From assembly GCA_965205725.1 (NCBI GenBank), contig OZ242189.1, positions 1,488,001 to 1,552,000 of the forward strand: 64,000 bases of DNA, in the 5' to 3' direction. How positions within the stretch are numbered: the first letter of the stretch is position 1; every line of letters begins with the position of its first letter. Under the pieces are notes generated by a model. It had not been told where the DNA came from, did no database searches, and worked only from the letters and a program-made list of their open reading frames with translations. This document shows, one piece after another, positions 16,734 through 24,739 of the stretch. A program made the translations under genes and the position numbers. The stretch is from G965205725 sp965205725 (GTDB lineage: Bacteria > Pseudomonadota > Gammaproteobacteria > Pseudomonadales > Halieaceae).

Positions 16734-17500
16734 GAGCTGGGCATCCCGGACTTTCGCATGCCGCTAAACCAGCCCCCATCGGCAACGAACTCACTGCCCG
16801 TGCTATAGCTGGCCTCATCGGTTGCAAGAAACAAGGTGACATAGGCCACCTCTTCCGGCTGCCCTACTCGCGGTATTGGAAATTCGGAGTACACGGATTT
16901 GTTAATATTTTCTTCGGAGATAGTGCCCTTGCCACCCATGGCTGTAAAAATACCACCGGGATGAACACTGTTTACCCTGATACCATATTGGCCCAACTCA
17001 ATTGCCGCATTTTTGGTTAAGCCGCGCACCCCCCACTTACTTGAGGAATACGCGGACAGGCCAGCAGAAGAATGTAGCCCATCAACGGATGACACATTGA
17101 TAATTGAACCGCCGCCCGCCGCCTTCAGGTGAGGGATAGAGTTGCGAATGCCCATAAAACTGCCAACCAAATTCACGTCCAGTACCTGGCGAAAGTCATC
17201 GGGGGTGGTGTCTGTAATCGATGCCATATGGAGAATGGCGCCGTTGTTTACCAACACGTTGTATGTGCCGAGTTGTTGGGCCGCATCAATTGCAGCATCC
17301 CAATCTGCCTCCTGACTAACATCCAGATGACAGAACTCAGCCGCCTCGCCAAGCTCCTCCGCCAGCGCCTGGCCTGCACCATCGGCCACATCGCCAATAA
17401 TCACCCTGGCGCCATGCTCAACAAACAGGCGCACGGTGGCCTCTCCCATGCCCTTGGCGCCTCCCGTCACAATAGCGGTCTTACCTGCCAGTCGGCTCAT
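16730..17500 (-). CDS. SDR family oxidoreductase
   Basis: Classical short-chain dehydrogenase of 256 residues. Cofactor loop TGGAKGMGEATVRLF (about residues 12-26), acidic residue after the second strand in VIIGDVAD that favours NAD over NADP, NNGAILH, catalytic Ser in NVSSVDG and the YSSSKWG pair (Tyr about 152, Lys 156). The C-terminus ends with FVADGGWFSGM. It is probably a secondary alcohol or hydroxysteroid-type dehydrogenase, but substrate assignment is not possible. It leads a two-gene transcript with the isomerase-like gene. The 288-bp gap to the divergent MFS gene should hold both promoters. Confidence 0.9.
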   Translation of the reverse strand: MSRLAGKTAIVTGGAKGMGEATVRLFVEHGARVIIGDVADGAGQALAEELGEAAEFCHLDVSQEADWDAAIDAAQQLGTYNVLVNNGAILHMASITDTTPDDFRQVLDVNLVGSFMGIRNSIPHLKAAGGGSIINVSSVDGLHSSAGLSAYSSSKWGVRGLTKNAAIELGQYGIRVNSVHPGGIFTAMGGKGTISEENINKSVYSEFPIPRVGQPEEVAYVTLFLATDEASYSTGSEFVADGGWFSGMRKSGMPSS

Positions 17501-17788
17501 TTTGTTTCTCCGGTTATGCTTTATTCAGAAAAGCTCAATAGCTCTACTATAGATTAGCAGATGACATACACAAATAATGTCACGGCAACCAGCAAGATTG
17601 CGCGGCCTGCTTTCGAGCTGGTTCGGAAAGTTAGCCAAATTCAGCCATAGAATCGGACTAGATGCCGGATTGACTTGCACATTGGGCTTGCTGGGTGCAG
17701 CTTACAGTTACCGGAAATCGCAATACGCACATATAGACACCTTGTGGCTCATAAGTGGTGCTTGCCCCACTGAATTCTGAGGTCTTTC

Positions 17789-18997
17789 ATGTTTTTTGGT
17801 TGGTATGTAGTTGCGGGCACATTTACAGCCCAGTTATTGATCGTCGGGTTTTTCACCTATGGGGTCAGCTTGCTGGTCGGCCCAATACGTGAAGAGTTCG
17901 GTGTCAGCCTGGAACAAGTCATGTACAGCATGACCATTGGCACGTTTACCGGCCTGCTGGCCACTCCCATTTGTGGCGCATTGCTCGACCGCTATTCGGT
18001 ACGCTGGATCATCTCCAGCGGCATTGTTCTATTCGCTGGCGGCATGTGGCTCACCGCGCAGAGCACCAATATCAATGAATACATCTGGCTGTTTGGCCTT
18101 ACCTACTCGATAACCAACGCCCTGGCAGGAGCAATGGCGGCATCAACCACAGTGTCACGCTGGTTCACCAGTAGTCGCGGCAAAGCCCTGGGTATTGCAG
18201 CAATTGGCACCTCGGCAGGGGGCATTATAATTCCAGCGCTGACCGCTTACTGGATTGCTGCGACGGGCTGGCGCGGTGCGCTTGAAAATCTGGCTGCATT
18301 CGCCATTCTGATTGTTCTGCCTATTGTGATCATCAGCGTGCGCAGCAAACCTGAGGATATGGGCACTCAGGCTGAGGGGGTAGCTTCAGCGGACAACCCC
18401 GCTGCCATCACAGACCCTGGGCTTACTATAAAAGCCATTCTTGGCAAGAGCTCCTACTGGTATATCGGATTATCGCTAGGGGTATTATTTTGCATCTATG
18501 CATCTGTACTTGCCAATCTAAGCCCCTACGCGGTCGAAATGGGTCATAGCACGGGGGCAGCTTCACGTCTGATTATGATTCTGGCCGGCGCCAGCCTGGT
18601 TGGAAAACTGATTTTTGGCTTTATGGCAGACACACTAAATTTGAAACTGGGATTGTGGATAGCCATTACCCTGGTTGCTCTCGCCCTTGCGATTCTATCC
18701 ACAGAGCCATCATATCTACTGTTGGCAGCCGCCTCGGTCTTTCTGGGGCTGGCAACTGGTGGCATGCTGCCCGTGTGGGGCGCCATGGTGGCGCGCGTAT
18801 TTGGCCTGACCAGCTACGGCAAGGCAATGGGCCTGATGGGACCTGTCATTACCCTGTCCGTTATGCCCGGGTTCACCATTATGGGTCGACTCTACGACAT
18901 GAGTGGCGGCTATCAACTAGGGATGATGGTCTTCGGGGGGCTGACTATTCTCTCGGCCACGTTACTCTTTCCGTTACAACTTGAGGATCAACGATGA
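17789..18997 (+). CDS. MFS transporter (monocarboxylate-transporter-like)
   Basis: Inner-membrane secondary transporter of 402 residues with twelve predicted helices in two six-helix halves; the central loop is near residues 185-215. The loop between helices 2 and 3 reads GALLDRYSVRW, a variant of the MFS G-x-x-x-D-R motif, and the start FFGWYVVAGTFTAQLL fits the MCT/OFA-like branch that moves organic acids. GAGG six bases ahead of the ATG supports the start. Its stop overlaps the start of a truncated Old Yellow Enzyme gene, so a flavin reductase was once cotranscribed, suggesting uptake or export of an unsaturated acid. Confidence 0.87.
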   Translation: MFFGWYVVAGTFTAQLLIVGFFTYGVSLLVGPIREEFGVSLEQVMYSMTIGTFTGLLATPICGALLDRYSVRWIISSGIVLFAGGMWLTAQSTNINEYIWLFGLTYSITNALAGAMAASTTVSRWFTSSRGKALGIAAIGTSAGGIIIPALTAYWIAATGWRGALENLAAFAILIVLPIVIISVRSKPEDMGTQAEGVASADNPAAITDPGLTIKAILGKSSYWYIGLSLGVLFCIYASVLANLSPYAVEMGHSTGAASRLIMILAGASLVGKLIFGFMADTLNLKLGLWIAITLVALALAILSTEPSYLLLAAASVFLGLATGGMLPVWGAMVARVFGLTSYGKAMGLMGPVITLSVMPGFTIMGRLYDMSGGYQLGMMVFGGLTILSATLLFPLQLEDQR

Positions 18998-19206
18998 GCA
19001 AATTGTTCCACCCAATTACCTTGGGCAGCCTGGCTCTGAACAACCGCGTGGTCATGGCTCGCAGCCGCTGCGCTATGGCCTCGCCAGAGACTGAGGCGGC
19101 CCTGCTACCAGGGCTATCTTGGTCGCGGCGCTCATTCCCTATCTCCTGCGCTGTCGGCAAATATTGGTTGGTACCCAGGAGTCTGTCGGACTTGGGACGG
19201 CTCTGA
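18994..19206 (+). pseudogene. Truncated Old Yellow Enzyme (NADH:flavin oxidoreductase) gene
   Basis: The first 25 or so codons (MSKLFHPITLGSLALNNRVV, then MARSRCAM) are the unmistakable N-terminus of OYE-family alkene reductases, in which this stretch forms the first barrel strand and flavin contact. Similarity then stops and the frame ends after 70 codons; the remaining 300 or so residues are missing. The start overlaps the MFS stop (ATGA), so the original gene was coupled to the transporter. The deletion joint should lie near 19070-19110. Confidence 0.7.
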
Positions 19207-19230
19207 CGAACGCCTGCATTCGACAGACTC
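19179..19230. promoter_or_regulatory. Inverted repeat upstream of fabY
   Basis: Perfect 10-bp arms GAGTCTGTCG (19179-19188) and CGACAGACTC (19221-19230), extendable to 12 matches in 14, flank a 32-base spacer. The pair lies 65 bases before the fabY start, where a promoter is expected. It could bind a dimeric regulator or be a footprint of the event that truncated the preceding gene. Confidence 0.5.
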
Positions 19231-19294
19231 TTGGCATAAAGTATCTCGAACTCCATGCATCGGTTAAAATCGGGCTTTTGGTCAGGGAAAAACT

Positions 19295-21223
19295 ATGCGC
19301 TTGCCGATCATCGTGGGAATGGGTGGTGTTAATGCCGCTGGTCGAACATCCGGTTTCCAAAGTTTTCGCCGTATGGTGCTGGATATCCTCCCGGAGGATC
19401 AGCGGCAGCGGACTCTGATTGGCCTGGCTGTGATGATGGGCCTGGTGTCAGCGGAAAGCGAGCGCCACTATCGAGACGTTGAGGCTGGGGAGAGTGGCCA
19501 ATTACTGACTGCTGCGGAGGTCGCAGCGCTATATGGTGAGCGTGTGCGTGAACAGACACTGGTTCGACGCATAGACCCAGGTTTTTTCGATGTCGACGCT
19601 CTGCACTGGCAGTCTAACGGCACCTTTAAGCCCGACCCGGAAAAACAAACTGGCGAAATTCAACTGGTAATGCCTGCCAGTCAGTTGCCCACACAACTAC
19701 CGGACAACTGGCAAGTCGAACCCCGCGATGAAAAAGAAGTGCTGATTACCGTGGCTGGCGAGCTCAACGTGAAATTGGATAATTACCGCGATTTCGCAGT
19801 TAAAGCTGCCGGTCAACTCCCCACAGGTTTCGATATCGGCGAGTTGTACAACTCCCGTTTCCAACCGAGGGGTCTGCAAATGGCTCTGTTTGGCGCCACT
19901 GATGCACTGCGTTCTGTGGGTATAGAGTGGGACACCATTGTGCAACACATCAACCCGGATCAGGTCGGCGTATATTCCAGTAGCGGTTTCGGACAAATGG
20001 ATCAAAATGGCTACGGTGGCATGCACCAGGCGCGGATGAAGGGCGACCGGGTAACCACAAAGGCACTGACTATGGGTATTAATTCTATGCCCACTGATTT
20101 CATTAACGCCTACGTGTTGGCCAATGTCGGTATCGCCAGTAGCTCTGTGGCCGCTTGCGCAACTTTTCTATCCAATTTGCGTCACGCCGTATCTGATATG
20201 CAAGCCGGAAAAATCCGCGTGGCGATGGTGGGTAACAGCGAAGCCCCCATTGGCCCGGAGCTCATTGACGGCTTTGGCACAATGGGCGCTTTGGCTACCG
20301 ACGAAAACATGATCAGGGCTTACGGCGATGCAAACGTGGACCATCGCCGCGCCAGCCGTCCCTTCGGTGTCAACTGCGGCTTCACCATTGGCGAAGCCAG
20401 CCAGTACTTCATGCTTATGGATGACGCTTTAGCTGTAGAACTGGGCGCCCCATGCCTGGGCTCTATCACCGATGTATTCATTGATGCCGATGGGGTAAAA
20501 AAATCCATCACTGCTCCCGGCCCCGGCAACCACATCACTATGGCCAAGGCTGCCGCAGCCACAGTCGCAGTTGCCGGCGAAGAAACTCTACAGAAAAGGA
20601 GTTTTGTGCTCGCCCACGGCTCCAGTACACCGCAGAATCGAGTTACAGAGTCACAAATTTTTGACCAGGTCGCGGAGGCTTTCGACATACAAGACTGGCC
20701 AGTTGTTGCCGTAAAAGCTTATGTGGGGCACACCATTTCACCCGCCAGTGGCGACCAACTGGCAGTCGCGCTTGGCGCGTTTGCTCACGGTATTTTGCCC
20801 GGCATCCAAACTATTGATGAGGTAGCCGACGATGTACAGCAACAGCGCTTGAAGATCGGCCCCAACCACATTCAAGCCGACCCGGAAGAACTAGAGGTAG
20901 CCATCCTCAACTCCAAAGGCTTCGGCGGCAACAATGCTTCAGCGGTCGTGTTATCTCCCGGGCGAACCGAACACATGCTGGCTAAACGCTACGGCGAGGC
21001 CGCCATGACAGAGTATAGGAAAAAGCGCGAAATCAGCACCGCGAACGCCGAGGATTACTTTCACCGCGCCGACCGAGGCGACTATGCCCCCATCTATAGA
21101 TTTGGCGAGAGCATGATTGCTGATGAAGATATCAGTATTGATCGCAGCACTGTGAAAATTAATGGTCTGGCCAACGAGATTCAGTTGCCGGGTTCAACAC
21201 CCTATGAGGATATGAAAAATTAA
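19295..21223 (+). CDS. fabY: Beta-ketoacyl-ACP synthase FabY
   Basis: Thiolase-fold condensing enzyme of 642 residues. The start RLPIIVGMGGVNAAGRTSG, the long N-terminal extension of about 200 residues and the total length match FabY of Pseudomonas (about 630 residues) and not FabB/FabF (about 410). The Cys-His-His triad of elongating synthases is present: C288 in VAACATFLSN, H441 in LAHGSSTPQN and H479 in YVGHTISPASG. In Pseudomonas FabY starts fatty-acid synthesis by condensing acetyl-CoA with malonyl-ACP, in place of FabH. The ATG at 19295 directly precedes the conserved N-terminus. It is monocistronic here. Confidence 0.87.
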   Translation: MRLPIIVGMGGVNAAGRTSGFQSFRRMVLDILPEDQRQRTLIGLAVMMGLVSAESERHYRDVEAGESGQLLTAAEVAALYGERVREQTLVRRIDPGFFDVDALHWQSNGTFKPDPEKQTGEIQLVMPASQLPTQLPDNWQVEPRDEKEVLITVAGELNVKLDNYRDFAVKAAGQLPTGFDIGELYNSRFQPRGLQMALFGATDALRSVGIEWDTIVQHINPDQVGVYSSSGFGQMDQNGYGGMHQARMKGDRVTTKALTMGINSMPTDFINAYVLANVGIASSSVAACATFLSNLRHAVSDMQAGKIRVAMVGNSEAPIGPELIDGFGTMGALATDENMIRAYGDANVDHRRASRPFGVNCGFTIGEASQYFMLMDDALAVELGAPCLGSITDVFIDADGVKKSITAPGPGNHITMAKAAAATVAVAGEETLQKRSFVLAHGSSTPQNRVTESQIFDQVAEAFDIQDWPVVAVKAYVGHTISPASGDQLAVALGAFAHGILPGIQTIDEVADDVQQQRLKIGPNHIQADPEELEVAILNSKGFGGNNASAVVLSPGRTEHMLAKRYGEAAMTEYRKKREISTANAEDYFHRADRGDYAPIYRFGESMIADEDISIDRSTVKINGLANEIQLPGSTPYEDMKN

Positions 21224-21380
21224 AGAAAGCCCCTCCTGGAAAAAGCACAACCGGCTTGATTGCGGCGGCGTCACTCAGCATAAAGGTCAGCCACACCTGG
21301 ATCCGTACTCATTATTCTTAGTCTCTCCAAACGCAACTTAGCCACTACGGATCCAAGAGTCCCAGAGATTAAATACAAAT

Positions 21381-21407
21381 TGGCGGAAGAGGTAGGGGTC
21401 GAACCCA
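21381..21407. repeat. Attachment-site copy of the selC 3' end
   Basis: The 27 bases starting with tggcggaagaggtagg match 22697-22723, the CCA end, acceptor 3' strand and T-arm of tRNA-Sec, with a single g/a difference. It is in the same orientation as the tRNA and is not part of any other tRNA gene, so it is best read as the distal att half-site of an integrated element. Confidence 0.8.
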
Positions 21408-21585
21408 GATTTCAGCATTGTCAAATATTGCCAAAACCTTAACGGTTTGATTTTATAAGATTTAATTTGCTAGCGATACCTAACAAGACACCATGATACC
21501 GACAAACCGGGCATTTTGACCGGGCCTAATTTGATTGAATGCGCGCGATCACTGCGCGAACCCACTCCCGAAAAATCAATATGAT

Positions 21586-21635
21586 TGTAACTGTTTTTAG
21601 TTACAGAACTCGGCGGTGTGACTATAATCAGTTAC
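21586..21635 (+). promoter_or_regulatory. hicAB promoter with overlapping palindromic operator
   Basis: A perfect palindrome TGTAACT-gttttt-AGTTACA occupies 21586-21605 and a third half-site AGTTAC lies at 21630-21635. A consensus -10 box TATAAT is at 21623-21628, with a GTTACA -35 candidate at 21600-21605 (17-bp spacing) that overlaps the palindrome. HicB antitoxins repress their own promoter through a C-terminal DNA-binding domain, so this is the likely autoregulatory site. Confidence 0.65.
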
Positions 21636-21657
21636 AACAGATCGGGAAACTGCGGCA

Positions 21658-21897
21658 ATGGCTAAAAAAGAAAAACTGCTCACTAAACTGATAGACCGCC
21701 GCGAAATGAAGTATCGAGAACTTGAGGTCTTGATGCTGCAACTGGGCTTCACAAAAAAAGAGTTTGGCGGTTCGCGCGTTCGGTTCACTCGCGGCGAGAT
21801 TTTGATTCGCTTCGACAAGCCCCACCCCCAGCCGACAGTTAAAAAATACGTGCTGGACAACATACGCAACGTGCTAAAAGCCGAAGGAGATATTTAA
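21658..21897 (+). CDS. hicA: HicA-family mRNA interferase toxin
   Basis: Small basic protein of 79 residues with the double-stranded RNA-binding-like fold of HicA. The central KYRELEVLMLQLGFTKKE is the conserved helix and G-F turn, and FDKPHPQPTVKKYVLDNI is the family's catalytic-loop and last-helix region with the active His in the PHP stretch. HicA toxins cut mRNA independently of translation during stress. The gene starts 30 bases after a strong -10 box and is followed by hicB after one base, the usual toxin-first order. It lies inside the selC-flanked element. Confidence 0.85.
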   Translation: MAKKEKLLTKLIDRREMKYRELEVLMLQLGFTKKEFGGSRVRFTRGEILIRFDKPHPQPTVKKYVLDNIRNVLKAEGDI

Positions 21898-21898
21898 A

Positions 21899-22246
21899 AT
21901 GAAATACAAGGGATACATCGGAACAGCAGAATTCAGCGAAGCGGACGGTTGTTTTCACGGCAAGCTGGCGCATATTCGCGATTTGGTTTCATACGAAGCC
22001 GAATCCGCAAAAGAACTGGCGGGCGCGTTTCACACTGCCGTCGACGAATATCTGGCCGACTGCGAAGAACTTGGCAAGAAGCCAGACACGCCGTTTAAAG
22101 GATCGCTAAACGTGCGCCTGGGTCCAGACCTGCATCGGGGCGCGGCGCAAGAAGCGAATAGAGCCGGGGTGAAATTGAACGAATTTGTTAAACAGGCGGT
22201 GCAAGAAAAGATCGAGGCTGATTCGATGGTTAGCGGCGTGAAGTAG
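21899..22246 (+). CDS. hicB: HicB-family antitoxin
   Basis: Protein of 115 residues. The N-terminal domain (YKGYIGTAEFSEADGCFHGK, then AFHTAVDEYLADCEELGKKP) is the partially degenerate RNase-H-like HicB fold that blocks the toxin. The C-terminal part (LNVRLGPDLHRGAAQEANRA, ending with LNEFVKQAVQEKI) is a ribbon-helix-helix DNA-binding domain. This explains the palindrome over the hicA promoter. A plasmid-maintenance or island-stabilising role fits its position between the att repeats. Confidence 0.87.
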   Translation: MKYKGYIGTAEFSEADGCFHGKLAHIRDLVSYEAESAKELAGAFHTAVDEYLADCEELGKKPDTPFKGSLNVRLGPDLHRGAAQEANRAGVKLNEFVKQAVQEKIEADSMVSGVK

Positions 22247-22359
22247 CGGCGTGAAGTAACGTCCGTTTAAACGCCCCAATCAGTCGTGCGGGCCGCTTTG
22301 ACTTCCGCGCTGGCCTGGGACTGTCCGCCGGACAAACACTCGCCCGGTTAGCCCGATAG

Positions 22360-22500
22360 CTAGGGCATGATCTGCGGACGTTTTTCGCGAAGTATGCCCG
22401 CTATATGGACGGAAACAACGACGCGGACGAAATGGCGAAACTCGACCAGGCTCCAGCGACTGGATCGGAGGTCATCGACATTAGCGGGGGTGGGAAATGA
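22360..22500 (+). pseudogene. C-terminal remnant of a tyrosine integrase
   Basis: An open stretch of 46 codons preceded by an in-frame stop begins LGHDLRTFFAKYARYMDG and continues NNDADEMAKLDQ. This matches the end of phage-type tyrosine recombinases, in which the LGH motif of box II is followed by the catalytic Tyr (here in KYARYMDG). The rest of the catalytic domain and the N-terminal domains are absent. Its place next to selC and in the orientation toward the tRNA fits the usual int-tRNA layout of islands. Confidence 0.6.
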
Positions 22501-22696
22501 GCATCGAAGCGCGGGTTACTATGACCGACCCCCGTCCATATACCGGCGATATTTCCGCCCTGAAAGCAGCCGAGGTCCAGTTTGTTGCCGACAATGTTAT
22601 CTATCGTCGGCCGGACATCTCAGGCCGCCAAAAAATCGCAAACCGAGTATTTTCACTCAAAAAAACTGGAAAATATAATAAATTTAATGTGTTAAG

Positions 22697-22790
22697 TGGC
22701 GGAAGAGGTAGGAGTCGAACCCACCAGGCACCTGTACAGCACCTCACTGGTTTTGAAGACCAGGTGCCCCACCGGGGGCATCGCTCTTCC
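22697..22790 (-). tRNA. selC: tRNA-Sec (UCA anticodon)
   Basis: 94-nt gene with encoded CCA. It has the features of selenocysteine tRNA: an extended acceptor (GGAAGAGC paired to the CTCTTCC end), a long variable arm (gtgaggtgctgtacaggtgc region), anticodon TCA at 22754-22756 in the loop CTTCAAA, and the T-arm GGTTCGACTCC. It lies 27 bases downstream of selB in the same orientation. Its 3' end serves as attachment site of the hicAB element. Confidence 0.95.
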
Positions 22791-22816
22791 CTGTCTGGAA
22801 ATATGGCTTGCGTAGT

Positions 22817-24739
22817 CTATTCGCTAAATAACCTGCCTGGTAGCTCTGAATTGAGGACGGTTCGCATGTCCTCGTTGCGCTGCGTAAAACCAATTTTGTC
22901 AAAGTACTCCAGCACCTCAATGGCCACTTTACGTCCGGTTCCCATATGGCTTTTGAAGTTGATGACTGTAAGCGGCTCATTGTCCCTGTCCATACGCAGA
23001 ACAATGGCAGCCAGCGCGGCCACTGTATGCCGTGTCGCATAGCGAGTGGACGTAATCGCGAAGGCCAGTCCTTCTCCCGCCGCTGTATGACAGGCAGATT
23101 CTATTTTCTTGGCGGAAAAACCGGTTGCTTCTACCAATTGGGAACGCAGCGGAATATCCAGGTTGCGCGCTTGCAGCGCCTCGGCAATTTTTTGCCAACG
23201 TAACTGGGCCTGGGTGGCAACCGCTGCATGACTCGCCAGAGCCACCAGGCCATCGCGCAACTTTAGCTGATCACTTTGCAACATTTCCAATAGCGCTGCT
23301 TGCAGCAGAGGTGAAGCCACATTTAAGTCAAATGCTGCGCGAATGTCCGTCGGTTTAAGCCCGGCAATTTGTGAGTGGTCGCCGTGCCAATGCGCAAAGG
23401 ATTCAGACATCCTGTTCAAGAGCGCCTGCCATACTGACTCACTAACAAGATAGCTCGTGCCATTGTCTGAAAATTGACGCGCCTCACTGCCGATAAGCGC
23501 GCTTGCCTCACTTTCTGACAAATTCCAGCTTGAGGCAAAGTGGGAATAATCAACCAGTCCGCCGGAATCCAGCAGAGCTTGCAGGGATTCCGATGGATTC
23601 TGGTATTCCATCGCCGCCAGGTACTGCAAGCGCGCACCACTGGCCTTACCGGAGCGAGGGGCGTAGGGATCAAGTACAACACCGCCACCCAAAGTGACGC
23701 TTTCACTGTCGTCTCGCAACAGGAAACGCTCGCGGGTTATGCTGGAAACCGGTTGTTCAAGAATCAACTGAACCAGCGCGTTTGCAGAGGGCGATAATTT
23801 ATTATTCTCTGCGCTGGCATCCAGCAGGTACAACTTGCCAGAAACCCGCTTGGCGCCGATGTGCAAACGCACTGGTGATAAATGGCGAACTGGAAATGAC
23901 AGATCAGACAGCAATTCCAGGCGCGCATCGAGGCGTCGGCTGGTGGTGCCAGCCTCAGGACATACCAGCCAGTCACCTCGTTCAATATCCGCTTTTTCTA
24001 CGTCGCCGCCAACATTCAAGGCACAGCGCTGACCAGCTTGCGCGCTATCGGCAGGCTTATTTTGTACGTGAATGCTGCGTACTTTCAGCGTTTGATTCTG
24101 CGGTAACAGCAACAACTGATCCCCCAGCGAAATCGAGCCAGAAGTTGCTGTGCCGGTAACCACCAAACCTGCCCCCTTCAGATTAAAACTGCGGTCAATG
24201 GATAAACGGAACTTCCCGCGAACATTCTGAACCGGCTGGGAGGTGGATTGATCAATGAGACATTCGCGGAGTCGAGCCACCCCCTCCCCGCTTTCATTGG
24301 ATAGGGGGAAGCAATCCAGCGGCTCCAGGTTTCTCTGCGACAACAGTGCCGTTGCCAGCGAGCGAACCTCATCAACACGCGCAGTCTCTACCCGATCAAT
24401 CTTGGTAACAACTAACAGGTAGCGTTGCACCCCCATCAATCGGAGCACATCGAGGTGCTCTACGGTTTGCGGCATTGGCCCGTCGTCAGCGGCAACAATC
24501 AGCATACCCAGGTCAATGCCACTCACCCCGGCAATCATGGTATTGATAAAGCGATGATGGCCGGGCACATCAATAAACCCGATGGGCGAACCGCCCTCTA
24601 CTGGCTGGTAGGCATAGCCCAGGTTGATGGACAAACCGCGGCGCTTTTCCTCCTCCAAACGGTCGGTGTCGACCCCGGTAAGCTGTCTAACCAGCGATGT
24701 CTTACCATGATCCACATGGCCAGCAGTGGCTACAATCAA
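22817..24739 (-). CDS. selB: Selenocysteine-specific elongation factor SelB
   Basis: Translation GTPase of 640 residues that carries Sec-tRNA to UGA codons marked by a SECIS hairpin. The N-terminus starts IVATAGHVDHGKTSLVRQLT (G1 loop), then DVPGHHRFI (G3) and VVTKIDRVE (G4). Domains 2 and 3 are EF-Tu-like; the C-terminal third consists of winged-helix modules that bind the SECIS RNA. Its start overlaps the selA stop, the standard selAB operon layout. With selA and selC here, the organism decodes UGA as selenocysteine; selD and a selenoprotein gene are outside the window. Confidence 0.95.
   Translation of the reverse strand: MIVATAGHVDHGKTSLVRQLTGVDTDRLEEEKRRGLSINLGYAYQPVEGGSPIGFIDVPGHHRFINTMIAGVSGIDLGMLIVAADDGPMPQTVEHLDVLRLMGVQRYLLVVTKIDRVETARVDEVRSLATALLSQRNLEPLDCFPLSNESGEGVARLRECLIDQSTSQPVQNVRGKFRLSIDRSFNLKGAGLVVTGTATSGSISLGDQLLLLPQNQTLKVRSIHVQNKPADSAQAGQRCALNVGGDVEKADIERGDWLVCPEAGTTSRRLDARLELLSDLSFPVRHLSPVRLHIGAKRVSGKLYLLDASAENNKLSPSANALVQLILEQPVSSITRERFLLRDDSESVTLGGGVVLDPYAPRSGKASGARLQYLAAMEYQNPSESLQALLDSGGLVDYSHFASSWNLSESEASALIGSEARQFSDNGTSYLVSESVWQALLNRMSESFAHWHGDHSQIAGLKPTDIRAAFDLNVASPLLQAALLEMLQSDQLKLRDGLVALASHAAVATQAQLRWQKIAEALQARNLDIPLRSQLVEATGFSAKKIESACHTAAGEGLAFAITSTRYATRHTVAALAAIVLRMDRDNEPLTVINFKSHMGTGRKVAIEVLEYFDKIGFTQRNEDMRTVLNSELPGRLFSE

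Larger units (their letters stand above)
21381..22723. mobile_element. Remnant of an element integrated at selC
   Basis: The 1.3-kb stretch is bounded on the right by the 3' end of tRNA-Sec and on the left by a 27-bp copy of that end with one mismatch. Such duplication of the tRNA 3' end is what phage-type tyrosine integrases leave behind. Inside lie a hicAB toxin-antitoxin pair and the last 46 codons of a tyrosine integrase. A short frame starting at 22497 overlaps the integrase stop (MSIEARVTMTDPRPYTGD) and resembles nothing I know. No complete integrase or cargo gene remains, so the element is most likely a deletion derivative. Confidence 0.72.

Noticed and set aside
22497..23042. 181-codon frame running through selC into selB
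   Set aside because: Only its first 60 codons lie outside the tRNA and selB; the rest is antisense to them. At most a truncated element gene.
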